64,000 nucleotides of DNA from Seriola aureovittata (GCF_021018895.1 NC_079375.1:17605992-17669991); one strand, 5' to 3'. Shown: positions 35,651 to 47,399, counted from the first letter of the stretch. Numbers and translations: made by a program. Notes: a model not told the origin generated them from the letters alone.

Positions 35651-37639
35651 AAGACATATTAACACACAGGGCTATGAAACCTAAATTAAGCTAATTATAT
35701 GCTGTCTTTTGCCACACAGTGTATAACACACTGATATAATGGCCCTTAGTAAGAAAAGGTACATAGATACAATTTGCTATCCTCTATAGCATTCATATTC
35801 ATATTCATCACACAAATTAAGCAATGCCAAGCAAAAATCTTCTCATTTCATGTCTTGCAAGGTCTCAATACTATTTTGGCACCAATCCAGCCCAAATTAA
35901 TTCATCCAGCTCTCTATGTATGCACCAAAGAGGAGTTTTTCACTCCAAGAATCAAAAATACTCTTGAGAACTTGTCAAGAGCTAGAAGCAAGGTGCATAG
36001 AATATTCTGGTGTTTGAATAATTATTGGCAGCTAACTGTACACTTCAAAGTGGATGGTGCCCACACTTTCTCCAAGTTCTGATTAGGTAGTTTGTCTTCT
36101 GCTTTGTCAGCCATCTTGTCAGTCAGCCCTACCCTCATAATGACTCCTGTCAGTCAGGGATGTAACTGTCGAACCCAGTCAATAGCTGCACTTCCTCCTC
36201 CCATGATTGGATAATGAGCTGTGCACATTTAACCATTTTCAGTGCAAATGTCAGCAGAAGGAAAACCTCAGGAAACATGTTTCTCGTCATGTAATGTGCA
36301 GCGACGTCTGCAGAGGAAAGAAACTTTGGCTGAAAAAAGACAACGGCGAAATCTCATTCAGGAGGAGAAGAATGAATTAGCTGCTGAAGAAGAGAGAGGA
36401 GGGTTGACCAGAGGACAGCGGCGGGGAAAGATTGCCCTCTTTTGCATGAGGGAGGAAAGGGGGAGGGGGAGGGGTGAGAAGGAAGGTGAAGATGTCTTCA
36501 GATGTGGCAGTTGTGATGAAAAGAGAGGCGAATGACTGAAGACAAGAGGTGGAGAAGAGAGGAAGAGAAGAGAGGTAGTGGAGGAGTGTGCATTATTCAT
36601 CCATGCTGACACATCAGAATCTCTGATTCATCTGGAGAAGGGCATCAGTCAAGTCACAACCTATCTCTTAGCCTTCACTCATATGCACACACGGAAACAC
36701 AGACACATGATGAACACACACACATAATTGCGGATGACCTCCTGGCTGAAGAAAGGATAATTATGGGTCTGGCTCACTATAGAAATCCTCAACAACAGAC
36801 TGAGGTGGGTCTGCACCACCAGGCTCTAGTGGAGGTACTTTCCAGTACTCGTTTATGTACATAGAAATGACCTGTCTATGTATCTATGTAATTAAAATAC
36901 TGTAGTTCACCTCCAGCCAAGTAGTTACAACAGTGATCAGACACTACAATACAGTTGAAAGTTGAAATAAGGCTAAAAGGTAGGCAAACCATAGGTGCCA
37001 GATCTGAGTGATAATTCAATTAGATTTCCTAAATAATTTTGCACATGACTTTTACAGTTATTTATTGTATATTTGCAAGTTACACTACCTTGAAATGACA
37101 AGATAAATATAATGGCAGTAAAAATTGCATGGAATTTAACTGGATGATCATTTACTGATTTACTGATCATGATATATGACCATGTAGTGCTCTATTCTTA
37201 TAATCTTATATAATTCTTATTCTTACATCTGTCTAAATTATTTCAGTGGCAAGAGCAATTTTTGTTTTATACAGTCGTGTGGAAAAATTTTTGTCTAATG
37301 CAATTGATATTTGATGATGCACAAACTCATTCTTACTTGTGGCAGAATATGAATTCCATACAGACATGTTTTCTACTGTATGTGTGTTCTCACCACAGAG
37401 TTTAGGGTTGACTGATATGGTTGGAATCAAGTGCAATGAACTGTGCTCAGTATTACATCAGACAAAACTTCTCAGTTCCTTATTTTTAACATTAATAAAT
37501 TAAAAATTGCTCAGAGCTATAAACTGGCCACCAGAATTTTGTAAAACAATATTACAGTATGATCATATATCATAATGTGCTTCCACCGAAAGCCCATAAA
37601 CAATAATGCTGATTTATTGCCCAGCCTTACTAAAGATAA

Positions 37640-37690
37640 CATATCTCAAGAGACTCTCTGGTTTAACAAAGGTTAAATTAACAAATAAAA
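37640..37690 (+). repeat. LINE-like 3' tail
   Basis: 'ctctggtttaacaaaggtta' followed by AATAAAA resembles the CTGGTTAAATAAAGGTTAAATAAA end of fish LINEs. Confidence 0.35.
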
Positions 37691-37810
37691 AATTATAATT
37701 TTGTTTGTGTTGTGTATTGTGCAGCCTGTAAGTGTAGTCCAGGAAGAGAAATATTCCTGAGGTTTTCCCATTAAAGGGTTTCATCTGGGGGATTTTCCGT
37801 ATTACAATTG

Positions 37811-37908
37811 CTATCCGTATCCCAAAGGCTTTAAAAAACATGTTTTTTAAAAACATATGTTTTTTAAAGCATAAGGATAGAAGGTATCATGTGTTTTTTA
37901 AAGCCTTT
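37811..37908. repeat. Nested inverted repeats (hairpin-forming)
   Basis: The arm GCTTTAAAAAACAT (37828-37841) is perfectly inverted at 37857-37870, and the match extends outward as CTATCCGTAT versus ATAAGGATAG. A third arm, CATGTGTTTTTTAAAGCCTTT (37889-37908), pairs with AAAGGCTTTAAAAAACATG (37824-37842). Alternative hairpins or a cruciform are possible. It may be a small MITE or secondary-structure-driven rearrangement. Confidence 0.75.
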
Positions 37909-40147
37909 CGAGAATAATTTGCTATTTTGATCTGTATAGTTAATATTGCCTTACTTGACATCAGTTTCAATATTTTAATTTTTGTCAAGAAATATATAAA
38001 ACAACATCAGAAAAAGTACTGTTCCTAAAACTGTTACAATAATTTCAACTATGCCCAGCCCTAATGACTTCATTCTGCATGCTGTATGCAATGTTTTCAG
38101 CAGCCTCTGAATAAACAAGAAGACAAGCAAAAGCTCTGTGTTTGGAAAGCTTTGAAAAGGTCAATTAATATCAATGCCTAGACAACAACAAAGTTTCTGT
38201 CTGCTTGTAATACAGGTGGCTATGCTCCCAGCATCAAAGTTGCACGCCTTGATGTTCTCCCTCCTTCCAGCTGACGGGCGCAGCAAAACCAATGCAGAGC
38301 GTTCACAGAGATTCTGACAAAATCCATGGATGGGCAGAACATGTTACACAAAGAGGGAAAGCAGAGAGCGGTGCAGGTAGGGTGAGGCTGCTGTGAGAAT
38401 GTGGGAATAAGACTTCAATGAGGCCTTTGACGTGAAACCAAAGCTGCACCAGTGGGAGCACACGTCATCTGGCATATTCAAGTCTGGATGGATCTTACAG
38501 TGGTATCCACTTGGAAGGAGCAGAAAACCATTGAGACCTATGGTTGAACCCTGTGAAATGCTATTTAAGGGAGTACATGCCATCACTGATTTCATAAGCT
38601 GCTGCTCTGAACAGTGCCTGGATGAATACCTGTGGGGCCGAGCATCTCTCGGCTCATGGAGGAGACTATTTGATCTGTTTCCCAGAGACAGAAAGAGAAA
38701 ATTTGCCAGTTGAATTATTCTGCTTCCACATAATGACTTTTCCCTGTTAAAATAATGCAAATATCTAGATCCCTGTCCCTTTCATGCAGCTGGTGTGCCT
38801 TGTGTATTCTTCTGTTAGGCAGGGAGTGGAGCTGAAAAGACAGGATAAAAAAAAAATCTGGGGGTCTACTAAAGAGAGGAATCCATGTGTAAAAATGACT
38901 GATTCAAATAATTAGGGATGTGGAAATGGTCTGGAACAATAACCAGCAAACGCACGGTGCCCCGGGGAAAATTTCCCCATCTGTGTGTGAGGAGGAAGAC
39001 CTCCCTCGGATTCACCACAACAGTGCAATTTTCCAGTTTACACAGGCCACACAGCAGAAATACAGAAAACCTAAACAGGCATTTGAAGTGTACATGATTA
39101 AATCCCAAACAAGCAATAGCCCTCGGAAAATGTGTCAGGATGAATCGATGTATCATTAAACTACACTCTGCCTGCACGCGTGAGTGGCTGCATTAACAGC
39201 AAATCCTGCTGCGTATATTTATAGTCATATGAGAGGTCTATGGGCAACAAAACACTGCCTATATGTGCAGATGGGATTGTTTTAAGTATCGCTTGAGAGT
39301 AGCAGATGCAGCCGCCACTCTATTGTCTAGAAAACAGTCTTGCTTAATAAGTCCATCCGTTTTGCCACCTGGTGTCTACAATACAAACAGAAAATAACTC
39401 TAATATTAGTAATAGTATAATAGCCCATATGGATTTATACTGTCTGTGATGGCTTCCTAAAAAGTGATCAGAATGACATTATCATAAAGGGATTTCACTT
39501 TGCTGTGGAATCATTGAAATATCACTCAGACTTAGAGCTTCCTCTGACTTCTTTTTAAATATCCTTGACAAATCTATCAGAATCATGTGCTCTATTTATT
39601 TTTTCATAAGGTTTAGCATTTTATTCTGCAATGTTATTGTCTATATTTTTACCTCTCTCTCTGTCTTTTTTTGAGACTTAAAAAAATCTGACTTAACACA
39701 AGACTCATTTTACCTTGAGAGAGCTTTAAAGGGCCATCAGAAAGAAGCCACTTTAAATGAGAGTGGATGAGGAACAAAGGCTTTGCCAGTGTGCCCGGGT
39801 CCCTCATGCTGCCCAGCCAACAATGAAGGAGGGGGAGGGAGGGAGGGGGTGAAGGGGGACGCGCACTCACAGTGCTGTTGCCAACCAGCCTGATCTGCAC
39901 AGCCCCGCGGTCTGCGTTTCAGCCAAACGGTATAAACAAACTCTCAAGTGATGCTGGGATGAAAGAGAAAAATACAAAGAAGACACTCGGCCCTTGAAAA
40001 AGGCTAAACGGTGAAATTTCACCCCGGCTGGGATATACTCTTACCTCATTAGTTTCCGAAAGGCTATTCGACAAGTGAAAATAAACCGTCTGGGTGGGGT
40101 GCACGGCTGCAAACATCAACTGTACAAGGATGTAGGAAGCTAGTTAC

Positions 40148-40480
40148 CTTGGTAGGAAGTGCTCCGTCTTCTTTTCTGTCTGGTAGATTCATGTGGGTGG
40201 ATTTGCAGCTGGAAGCTTCTCCGGAAACAGCAAGGATAAATGTAATCCAGTGGCAGCAGGGCTCCACTCAGAAAAAGGTCTGTCTTTGTGGAGGATGCAT
40301 GCACACATCGCCGGTGCCCCCGTTCCACCGTCCTGGATGTCGACCGACCTCTCGGGAGCGCAGCGGGTCACGGCTGCTCCTCAGCCCTTTTGTCGGGAGA
40401 GCATTGCTGGTCGGGCGGCCTCAGATACTGCTGGTTGATGTCATTGATACTCCCTGCCTTCTTCCTCAATGCCCTCCTCC
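40148..40480 (-). other. ptprs: Candidate ptprs non-coding first exon
   Basis: On the minus strand a GA-rich leader passes into CpG-rich sequence and ends ACTTCCTACCAAG|GTAACT, a good splice donor (exon end 40148). It is the only such CpG-rich segment between the signal-peptide exon and fem1a, and the signal-peptide exon requires an upstream 5' UTR exon. The 5' boundary is arbitrary, since no TATA box is visible. Several short upstream ATGs lie in it. A plus-strand open frame over the same bases (40149-40757) is taken as its antisense shadow. Confidence 0.45.
40300..40430. promoter_or_regulatory. CpG-rich island core
   Basis: I count about 14 CG dinucleotides in roughly 125 bp (ATCGCCGG, GTCGACCG, TCGGGAGCGCAGCGGG, GTCGGGCGG), against almost none in neighbouring kilobases. 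This suggests an unmethylated promoter region, probably for ptprs. Confidence 0.55.
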
Positions 40481-40483
40481 TTC

Positions 40484-40550
40484 CTTCCCTCCCTCTTCTC
40501 TCCTCTCCTCCCCCTCCCCGCTCTCTCTCTCTCTCTCTCTCTCTTTCTAT
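40484..40550. repeat. Polypyrimidine/(CT)n tract
   Basis: CT- and CCT-rich sequence including a (CT)n run of about 24 bp at 40523-40546. A (CCA)n-like run follows at 40665-40695. Confidence 0.9.
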
Positions 40551-43433
40551 CAAACATCCACCGGTGCTCTGTCCCTCCCCCCTCACATACATGACGTGAT
40601 GCAGGCAAGATCTCCAATAGCAACCGTATCCCCCATCACCTCTATTACCCCCATTACCACCCCACATCCCCCACCACCACCACCACCTCCACCTCTGGCC
40701 GGATCGCTGACTGGTGCAAACGAGGTGGCTGCTGAGGTAGGTCGGTCTTGTGTATAGGTGACTGATTTTTCCATTCTGCTCCCCAGGGGCTCAAATGAAG
40801 ATAAGCACCTTGAAACCCCGTAGATTCCCATAATATAGTGTCTAATCATAGCTGCTGGCATGAATACAGAGTCAGAGCCCCATATCAGCTCCTACAGTGC
40901 AGAACTCCCTCTATAATTATAGCTGGACACTCTAAAATATTGCAGGTCAAACATAACTTGCTGTGGGGTGTTATTGGAATATATTAATAACACCAGAGGG
41001 GGTAAATAATACAATAAGATAGAATAAGGTAACAACATACTTATTGTTAAGGACAACGGATGCAAGGAGTTATTCACCTTATTTGTTCTGTGGAAAACCT
41101 ACACTAAGTTGCCAGTTTAATATGTTCGCCTGTCAAAGCCAATCCAGTCTAATCCAACAGCCCTGCAACAAAACCTGCCTTAATGAGGGTAATGATGCTC
41201 AGATATTGTTGAAACTGATGGTAAATAATGTTAAACTCAATGTTATAAATCAATCATTCATATCAGTGAGATAAACTGAATGTCATCCCCAAATGCACTT
41301 TTGTATCAAGCTGATTCTTTTTCCAAAAATCTGTTGGAAAAAAAAAAGAGATTAATTTAATTTTAATCCACTATGCCAGGGCAAAAATCCCTGATAAAGG
41401 ATGAGTAGCCTATCTATTTAAATTATTTTTTGAAAGGCATCGGATGGAAATGGCTGCGGGCAAACCATCCAACAAAGAATAACTGGACTGAATGAATGGT
41501 ATGTACCTGACTCTTACCTTACAATAAGAACAGTTTGTAGCCTATAAATGGGCATATGTAAAAGATTGTGTTCCAGTGCAGTTATTGTGTTCCCCATGTC
41601 AACACTAATTTTGCTGAAAAATATCAATAAAAATGAAACTATAAAAAATAAATAAATAAATAAAAATCAGCCTCATGGTTTTGATCTTTAAAGATGCTAC
41701 ATAGACTAACACTGGCCTTTGTTTTTTATTTAAAGATTTGGTCATATTTAGGTCACACAACATGACATAAACCACCGCCACAAGGGCGAAGTCTGAAGTG
41801 TTGGAGTGTGGTGTTTGAGGTTGGCATGATGCTCCAGGTTTGTACAAAGGAGGCTTTACTCCGACCTTTTTGCTGACCCCCCTGCAGCTCCCTGCACACG
41901 GACTCAGTGTCAGCAACTCTGCCTACCAAGATATATATATATTTTTTTTTTCATCCAGATACATTACAATTGCATATTCAGTCTTGCCTAATGGCTTGGT
42001 AAAAGTCATTGTCAACAGCTCATTCTCTCTTTCTCCACCACTCTCTGACACAAAGACTGCTTGACAGAGTGGGAGAAAGAGACAGGAAAATTAACCAACT
42101 GCCATCACTTCTGACGGTAATTGGAAGCTACAGTTTTTGAGTCTATCACACGGTCCTCAAGGGACAAAGGCTACCAGTCTGATTGATTTTCTTTGTTGCT
42201 ACTGACATCTAGTGGGAAGTTACCATTATGTGATGTTTCATTTACTTGAGGTGGAAAGCATTAACACAAAAGATTCCTGAATCCAGGATGAGGTATACCA
42301 GTATGTCTGTTGTATGTCTCTTTTGTTGGCAGAGGAAACGCTCCATAAATCATTTTAACTTTATATCAAAAATATTACATATAATATACATTTTTACATG
42401 TGAAGGGATGCACTTCCTGCCTATATGGAGTACATGAGACACGCTCTCTTTGTTCATCCCAACATCAACAATTGTAGTTCTCTTTGATATCTGCTTCAAA
42501 TGTTAATATTTTAAGTCTAAATATGATTACTACAACCACTAGGCTCCTCCTGCAGAGACATCAGAGGTCAAGTCAGCCGTAGAAGGCCTCCTGTTTTGTT
42601 TGTTTGTGTTTTGTCTACAATGACATTTTAGCAGATTGAAAACATGGTGTCACAAGCACTTCAGCCCCCATTTAATAGCTGGAGTTTCTCAATTAACTCT
42701 GCCAACATGACTCCTGTCACATTCACCGAAACAATGAACAGTAACAAAAGCATTTAATTAACATTTTAGGTTGGGATAACGTTCCAGCAACTGTCATCTA
42801 TAAATTAATTAGCTCGGATTGTTTCTGTTTCCTGTCTGGATAATGCAGTCTCTGTTGTCTGTGCACTGTCTCTGCCAGTCACCCTCTGACCTGCCTGACT
42901 GTATAGCATTACAGTATTCCCATTTTCAGAGTTGAAGCTAGGGCAAAAGACCCCTAAAATTAGCAGGGTAAGTGCCCTGTCTCTACCACTGCCCTGCAGC
43001 AGTGACGTTAATTGCACTCTATTTATACTTGAAGAGTGCAGGACTCAGAAAGATCAAGTTTCTGTTATGCTTTATTTCTGTGTCCTTAAGTTTATGTGAG
43101 CAGAGCAGCGGAAAGCCTGTTTGGTGTAAAGAGCTGAATTAAGTGGGCACTGATTATTTTTAATAATGTGCTAATGTAACACTTAGTATACAGATGGAAA
43201 TAATGTGTCCTCCACTCTCTAAATAGAGTCATTTTATAGACCTGGCTGCCCTGATGAAGTGGCGGGGTTTTCTTGTCCTGCTATTGCAACCATTTCAATC
43301 CATCTAAATATGTAATGATGCTCTTAATGCAAATGCTGCATTCGTAAGCAGCAGCACTCAAGCTAAAGAACTAGTGACGAATAAGAGCACAGAACGAGAT
43401 TCTTTTTCAGATACTTAAAGATACTTCAGATTC

Positions 43434-43434
<1 letters not shown>

Positions 43435-43460
<26 letters not shown>
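43435..43460. repeat. T26 homopolymer
   Basis: 26 consecutive T bases, possibly the poly(A) end of a minus-strand retrocopy. No recognisable element adjoins it. Confidence 0.9.
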
Positions 43461-43467
<7 letters not shown>

Positions 43468-45045
43468 ATAAATTTCAAGTAAGAATCTGCATGTGGAAAA
43501 GACACAACAAAACTGAGATCAGCCACACACAATCACACAGATCCTGTTGTGATACTGAATTTTATTCAAGTATCTCCAACACACTTTTGTTCTTGAGTTA
43601 TCATCAGTTAAACGAATCAGTTGAGAAAGATAAAGGCAGCAACAATTCATAGCCTGAATGTAAGTTGTCTATTTAGGATTTATAGAGCCTCTCAGTGTGC
43701 ATTCGACTTGGTGGTGCTTAGCACAGACAGACAAATAAAACATTCATGATAACACAAGATAAACAAAAGAGAGACTATTAAAAATAAGACTAAGATGCAG
43801 GAATGGCCGGAGAGCCATCTGTTCTGTTTCTGCAAACTGCATCTGAGGGTAAAGGGAAAATCCACTCCAAAACAGAATTAAAACATGATTTTGGACATTT
43901 AACTTGTGACTTTCTTCGTGGATACAAACAGCAGAGTGTGAGCTCTGTTGTTATCACCACCTAAGTCCAACTACTGAAGCTGCTTCTTTGACAATGAATT
44001 GAATATCTTTGTTAATGGTGACATTACCCAGAAGTAAAGGCATGTAGGCACAGTTTAGGCTCTTTCCTGTTCATTTGGACATAGGCAGAAATTTTAAGAA
44101 AACATTCTTAGTTTATAAATTCAGAAGATACTACTTCATTATCAGTGAAGCAGCCCCAGATTCGACTCATTATCATGTTAAGATAAGCATGTAAAATTGA
44201 AGAATAATGTAAAATCTGTAGTGTATGTAGTGAATTTTTGCTTGAAAAAACGTTGCCTCTGATTGGAGGATTCACAAACTGCATAGGTTTTAAACGTCTG
44301 TGTGGAGACCAGGGAGTGTTAGAAAAACAATGTCACCACTCATCCTCAGTAAAAGTCTTTCAAATGATGGTTCTGCAGGCTGTCAATTCATGTCACAGTC
44401 TGAAATATCAAACAACTCGAGCTGCTGATCTTCTGGAACTATGTTTTTCACGAATGTCCCCACTTCAGTTTATTACATCTGCTAATCATTTGGAAGATAA
44501 GTTAGTTTCTTTTCATTTTGCCACCCGTTTACAGTCTGTAACAGAACATAGCTCCATGGCTGACATTTGGCACAGTAAATTCAACACCTTCTCATACCAA
44601 AGAAGCATGGCAGATGGTATATGTGAACACGTAGAGCCAGGCAAAAATTTCCAGCAGGCGAGTTTGGGTTGTGAGTTTGTTCAAACACATCCTTTCTGAA
44701 TGAATTTGCAAAAACAACACGTGAGCTATCGTATCCACTCTTCATTTTCATGCATGTTATCTGGCTAGTTTGATCAGATGCTTCCTATCAGTAACACTAA
44801 AGCCCATCTCTCAATCAGTATAGCCGCCATCAAACACACACAAGCACCATCATACTGTAACTCTCCTTTTTAGTGGGAGAAACGTAGGAAAAAATGCATT
44901 CAAGCCTGTATCAAGTTGATGTTTCTCCCAGATTTAAATAGCAGTGGAAGCCAACAATCACTTTAAAAGTCCACGTGACTTAAAGTTAGAATAAAGCGAT
45001 AACTGACCAGATTTCAGACAGAGATTTAAGCCCAGAGGCTGGATG

Positions 45046-45051
45046 TTTATT
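45046..45051 (-). terminator. fem1a: Candidate fem1a polyadenylation signal
   Basis: AATAAA on the minus strand, 172 nt beyond the stop codon. It would give a short 3' UTR. Use of other downstream sites cannot be excluded. Confidence 0.35.
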
Positions 45052-45222
45052 GCTATGGTTTGGTCTGACACAAGGCTGGTGGGGCCAGGAGCAAAGCAGT
45101 CAAAGCCAAAAGAGACAAAGATGAAGAGAATGACATGTTTGTGGCAGGTCATAGTAAAGTATGAGGGACAACAGGAAGAGTAGTGCAGGGGTTCCTCATC
45201 AGGGGAGAGTGTGGAGTGGAAG

Positions 45223-47076
45223 TCAGTGCAGCTCAATGAAAGCCTCCATCTCCTCAGAGATAAGTCCCCTGTAGGGCAGTCTGTGCTTTTCAATTGCACG
45301 CGCTGCCAGGCACTGAAGGGTGACGTAGTTCAGCGGGTAGAGGGCCGGGTGCCCGCTGCTCTGCTCATCCAACAGCTCGTAGGCTGTCTTCCTCTGTGCA
45401 TTTGTAGCATCAAAGTGAGCCCCAGCCTTCATAAGTAGTGCCATAATCTCTGGACAACCGTTGTTAGCAGCAATGTGCAGTGGCGTGTTGTTCTCACAGT
45501 CACGTGAATCGACATCTGCACCGCACTCTAGGAGTAGCGCTGCCACCGCCTGGGAGGGGAAGCGGCCAACCGGGTAGCGGCCAACAGATGTGGTTTCCTT
45601 GTCTACAGCCATGTGGAGAGGAGTAAAGCTGCTCCGACCTCGAGGGTTCAGCTTCAGCAGACGGTACACTGTGTGCTTCTTCTGGTGCTCCTGCTCTGGG
45701 CTGCATTCAAGCTTCTCCAGCAGAAAGATTAGATGGAGGATGATGGAAAGGGCCTTGGTGAACTGAGGAGCTTCTGGAGGATTGTCCTTCTGCGCCACAG
45801 CTCTTTCTACCTCCCTCACGCTTTTCCCCAGCACGGTCATCAGATCATGGAAGGTGATGCGCGTTGACAAGGTGCCTTTGGCCCGGTCTTGAAGAACAAA
45901 AGAGAAGAGCTCTGCAAAGGACAGGAAACTGGAGGCTGTCATGGGACTGAGAGGGTCCAGGTTGCTCTGCTGCATGTCTAATGCATATTTCCACAGGCTG
46001 ATGCAGCGCTCAAAGTTGCCTGAGTCAGCATACACAGCTCCTCTGTAACGGATGTAATAAGAGGTGTCTGGGTGGGATGGCCCGAGGATGCGTTCTCGAA
46101 CTAACAAAGCCTGCATCCTCATTTCATCTGGGTCTGTGATCAACGCTTCCAGTTCCTCTGCTGTGCTCACCTCCTGCGCACAGCCATAGGCAGGGATTGG
46201 GGGACCAGGTGGAGGCTTGGCCAGGGATCCAGCTTTGTCCCCTGGCTGCCTCAGCTCCATAGCCCTTCTCCAGTACCTCATCGCCCCCAAGAGGTCTCGC
46301 TTTTTGTCCACAAAAGTAGCCCCAAGAAGTTCAAGTGCATCAATGCGTTCCTCTCTGGAGGTGCGAGGCTGGTGGGCCAGGTACTCCACAATGTTGGTGT
46401 GACCTGTTACACTTGCAGCGAGGAGTGGGGTCATTCCGTATCCGTCTCTCTCCATGCGGGCATTGCACTTCAGCAGCATCTTCATAATGTCCAGACTACC
46501 TGACTCAGCACAGTCGTGAAGGGCGGTGTTTCCTTTCACACTCTTGCGGTTGACATCAGCACCCCGGTCCAGAAGGAACTTGGCTATCTCCTTGTGGCCC
46601 TTGTAACAGGAGATCATGAGGCAGGTGTGGCCGTGGCGGTTGGCGACCTCCATGTCAGCTCTGTGCTCCACCAGGTAGCGGACGATCTCCAGGTGACCGT
46701 CAAAACAGGCAGCTCGGAGCGGCGTTGAGTTAGTTAGTGTTGCGTTGTTCACTGAGGCACCGTGTTTCAGTAGAGTCTTGACCACAGGGAGGTGACCGGC
46801 TGCCGAAGCCGCCCACAGCGGCGGAGCCCCCTCGATGGTCTCGCCGTCAAAGTTGACGGAACCCCCGAGTTCAACATTAGCTTTGCAGTGTTCAAGGAGG
46901 TAATCTACAACCTCTAAATGTCCATATCGAGAGGCTATCAACAGAGGAGTTCCTCCCTGTGTTTTCTCCTCGGCTAAAGCCTCCAGCTCCTCAGGAGTTT
47001 TGTTGCTCAGCAACTTCTGGATAAGTTTTAGCTTACCATCTCTGGCCGCGTTGAAAACCGCCGTCGTAATGTCCAT
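45223..47076 (-). CDS. fem1a: Fem-1 homolog A, CUL2 E3-ligase substrate receptor
   Basis: Uninterrupted 617-codon frame (stop TGA at 45225-45223), complete in one exon as is usual for FEM1A. The ATG has a good context (AAAATGG). Residues 1-245 form seven ankyrin repeats, with TPLLIASRYGHLEVVDYLL, TPLRAACFDGHLEIV and TALHDCAESGSLDIM visible. About 250-380 is the TPR-like and VHL-box central part (EELEALITDPDEMRMQALL, SYYIRYRGAVYADSGNFERC). Two more ankyrin repeats lie around 480-560. FEM1 proteins recruit CUL2-Elongin-RBX1 and recognise C-terminal degrons. Asp77 (NFDGET) and Asp126 (CFDGHLE), which contact degron arginine in FEM1C, are both present. Length equals FEM1C, because the low-complexity insert of human FEM1A is absent, but the C-terminus EAFIELH, the NYVTLQCLAARA segment and synteny indicate FEM1A. 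Confidence 0.95.
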   Translation of the reverse strand: MDITTAVFNAARDGKLKLIQKLLSNKTPEELEALAEEKTQGGTPLLIASRYGHLEVVDYLLEHCKANVELGGSVNFDGETIEGAPPLWAASAAGHLPVVKTLLKHGASVNNATLTNSTPLRAACFDGHLEIVRYLVEHRADMEVANRHGHTCLMISCYKGHKEIAKFLLDRGADVNRKSVKGNTALHDCAESGSLDIMKMLLKCNARMERDGYGMTPLLAASVTGHTNIVEYLAHQPRTSREERIDALELLGATFVDKKRDLLGAMRYWRRAMELRQPGDKAGSLAKPPPGPPIPAYGCAQEVSTAEELEALITDPDEMRMQALLVRERILGPSHPDTSYYIRYRGAVYADSGNFERCISLWKYALDMQQSNLDPLSPMTASSFLSFAELFSFVLQDRAKGTLSTRITFHDLMTVLGKSVREVERAVAQKDNPPEAPQFTKALSIILHLIFLLEKLECSPEQEHQKKHTVYRLLKLNPRGRSSFTPLHMAVDKETTSVGRYPVGRFPSQAVAALLLECGADVDSRDCENNTPLHIAANNGCPEIMALLMKAGAHFDATNAQRKTAYELLDEQSSGHPALYPLNYVTLQCLAARAIEKHRLPYRGLISEEMEAFIELH

Positions 47077-47210
47077 TTTACACGCTGTGTCCTGCCGAGC
47101 TGGACACCAACCCCATTACCACTCGTTTCTGTCAAAACTGGCGAGTCTGGTTTTAAATAACAGAGAGCAGGAGTCTTAGTTTGGACTCGGTTTCTAGCTC
47201 ACATCTTTCT

Positions 47211-47239
47211 GCCATTTTGAGGGTGCTGTCAAGATGGCG
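47211..47239. promoter_or_regulatory. Two YY1-like motifs
   Basis: AAGATGGCG on the plus strand (47231-47239) and AAAATGGC on the minus strand (47218-47211), about 140 bp upstream of the fem1a ATG. Both match the YY1 core AAnATGGC, typical of TATA-less housekeeping promoters near the start site. Confidence 0.55.
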
Positions 47240-47278
47240 TGTGTTGTTTGACAGGTCTATGTTTACGATTTCAGCGAG

Positions 47279-47297
47279 GCATTCTGGGTGACGTAGT
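47279..47297 (-). promoter_or_regulatory. ZNF143/SBS-like site 1
   Basis: The minus strand reads ACTACGTCACCCAGAATGC, close to the ACTACAATTCCCAGAATGC consensus recognised by ZNF143 (with THAP11/HCFC1) at many vertebrate promoters. Confidence 0.6.
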
Positions 47298-47350
47298 TTT
47301 GATGGAATTCCCAGTTCCAAGACCGAGCCGCTTGCCACTTTATTAAAAAA

Positions 47351-47370
47351 ACTACATTTCCCATGGTGCA
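47351..47370 (+). promoter_or_regulatory. ZNF143/SBS-like site 2
   Basis: The plus strand reads ACTACATTTCCCATGGTGCA, the same consensus in opposite orientation to site 1, 54 bp away. Paired, opposed sites fit a bidirectional promoter. Confidence 0.55.
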
Positions 47371-47399
47371 GGTGAATTGAGTGGCATACCAGCTGATGG

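Larger units (their letters stand above)
26371..40147 (-). other. ptprs: ptprs first intron (about 13.8 kb, if the 40148 exon is right)
   Basis: Contains CA repeats (29640-29692, 33355-33405, 34789-34836), a pyrimidine-rich block (28100-28380), a C17 run (28986-29002), LINE tails, a dispersed fish repeat (35255-35650) and a hairpin (37811-37908). Blocks such as 27560-27950 are non-repetitive and could be regulatory, but nothing shows this directly. No coding exon recognised. Confidence 0.55.
40551..45222. other. Intergenic region between ptprs and fem1a
   Basis: About 4.7 kb. It contains an (AAAT)n run near 41645-41665, a T26 homopolymer (43435-43460) and otherwise unassigned AT-rich sequence. 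A 153-codon plus-strand frame (44238-44699) shows no family resemblance, no splice context and unremarkable composition, and is not called. The last part (45020-45222) is the fem1a 3' UTR. Confidence 0.6.

Noticed and set aside
36242..36612. Plus-strand Arg/Glu-rich frame of 97 codons and its antisense
   Set aside because: Purine-rich composition explains it, with no start context or domain.
40149..40757. 202-codon plus-strand frame
   Set aside because: Lies antisense to the probable ptprs first exon and CT tract. Pro/Ser/Leu-rich with no family match.
44238..44699. 153-codon plus-strand frame
   Set aside because: The least repetitive of the long frames, but it has no recognised domain, no supporting splice or promoter signal, and starts at a non-ATG position. 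Kept only as something to test with RNA data.
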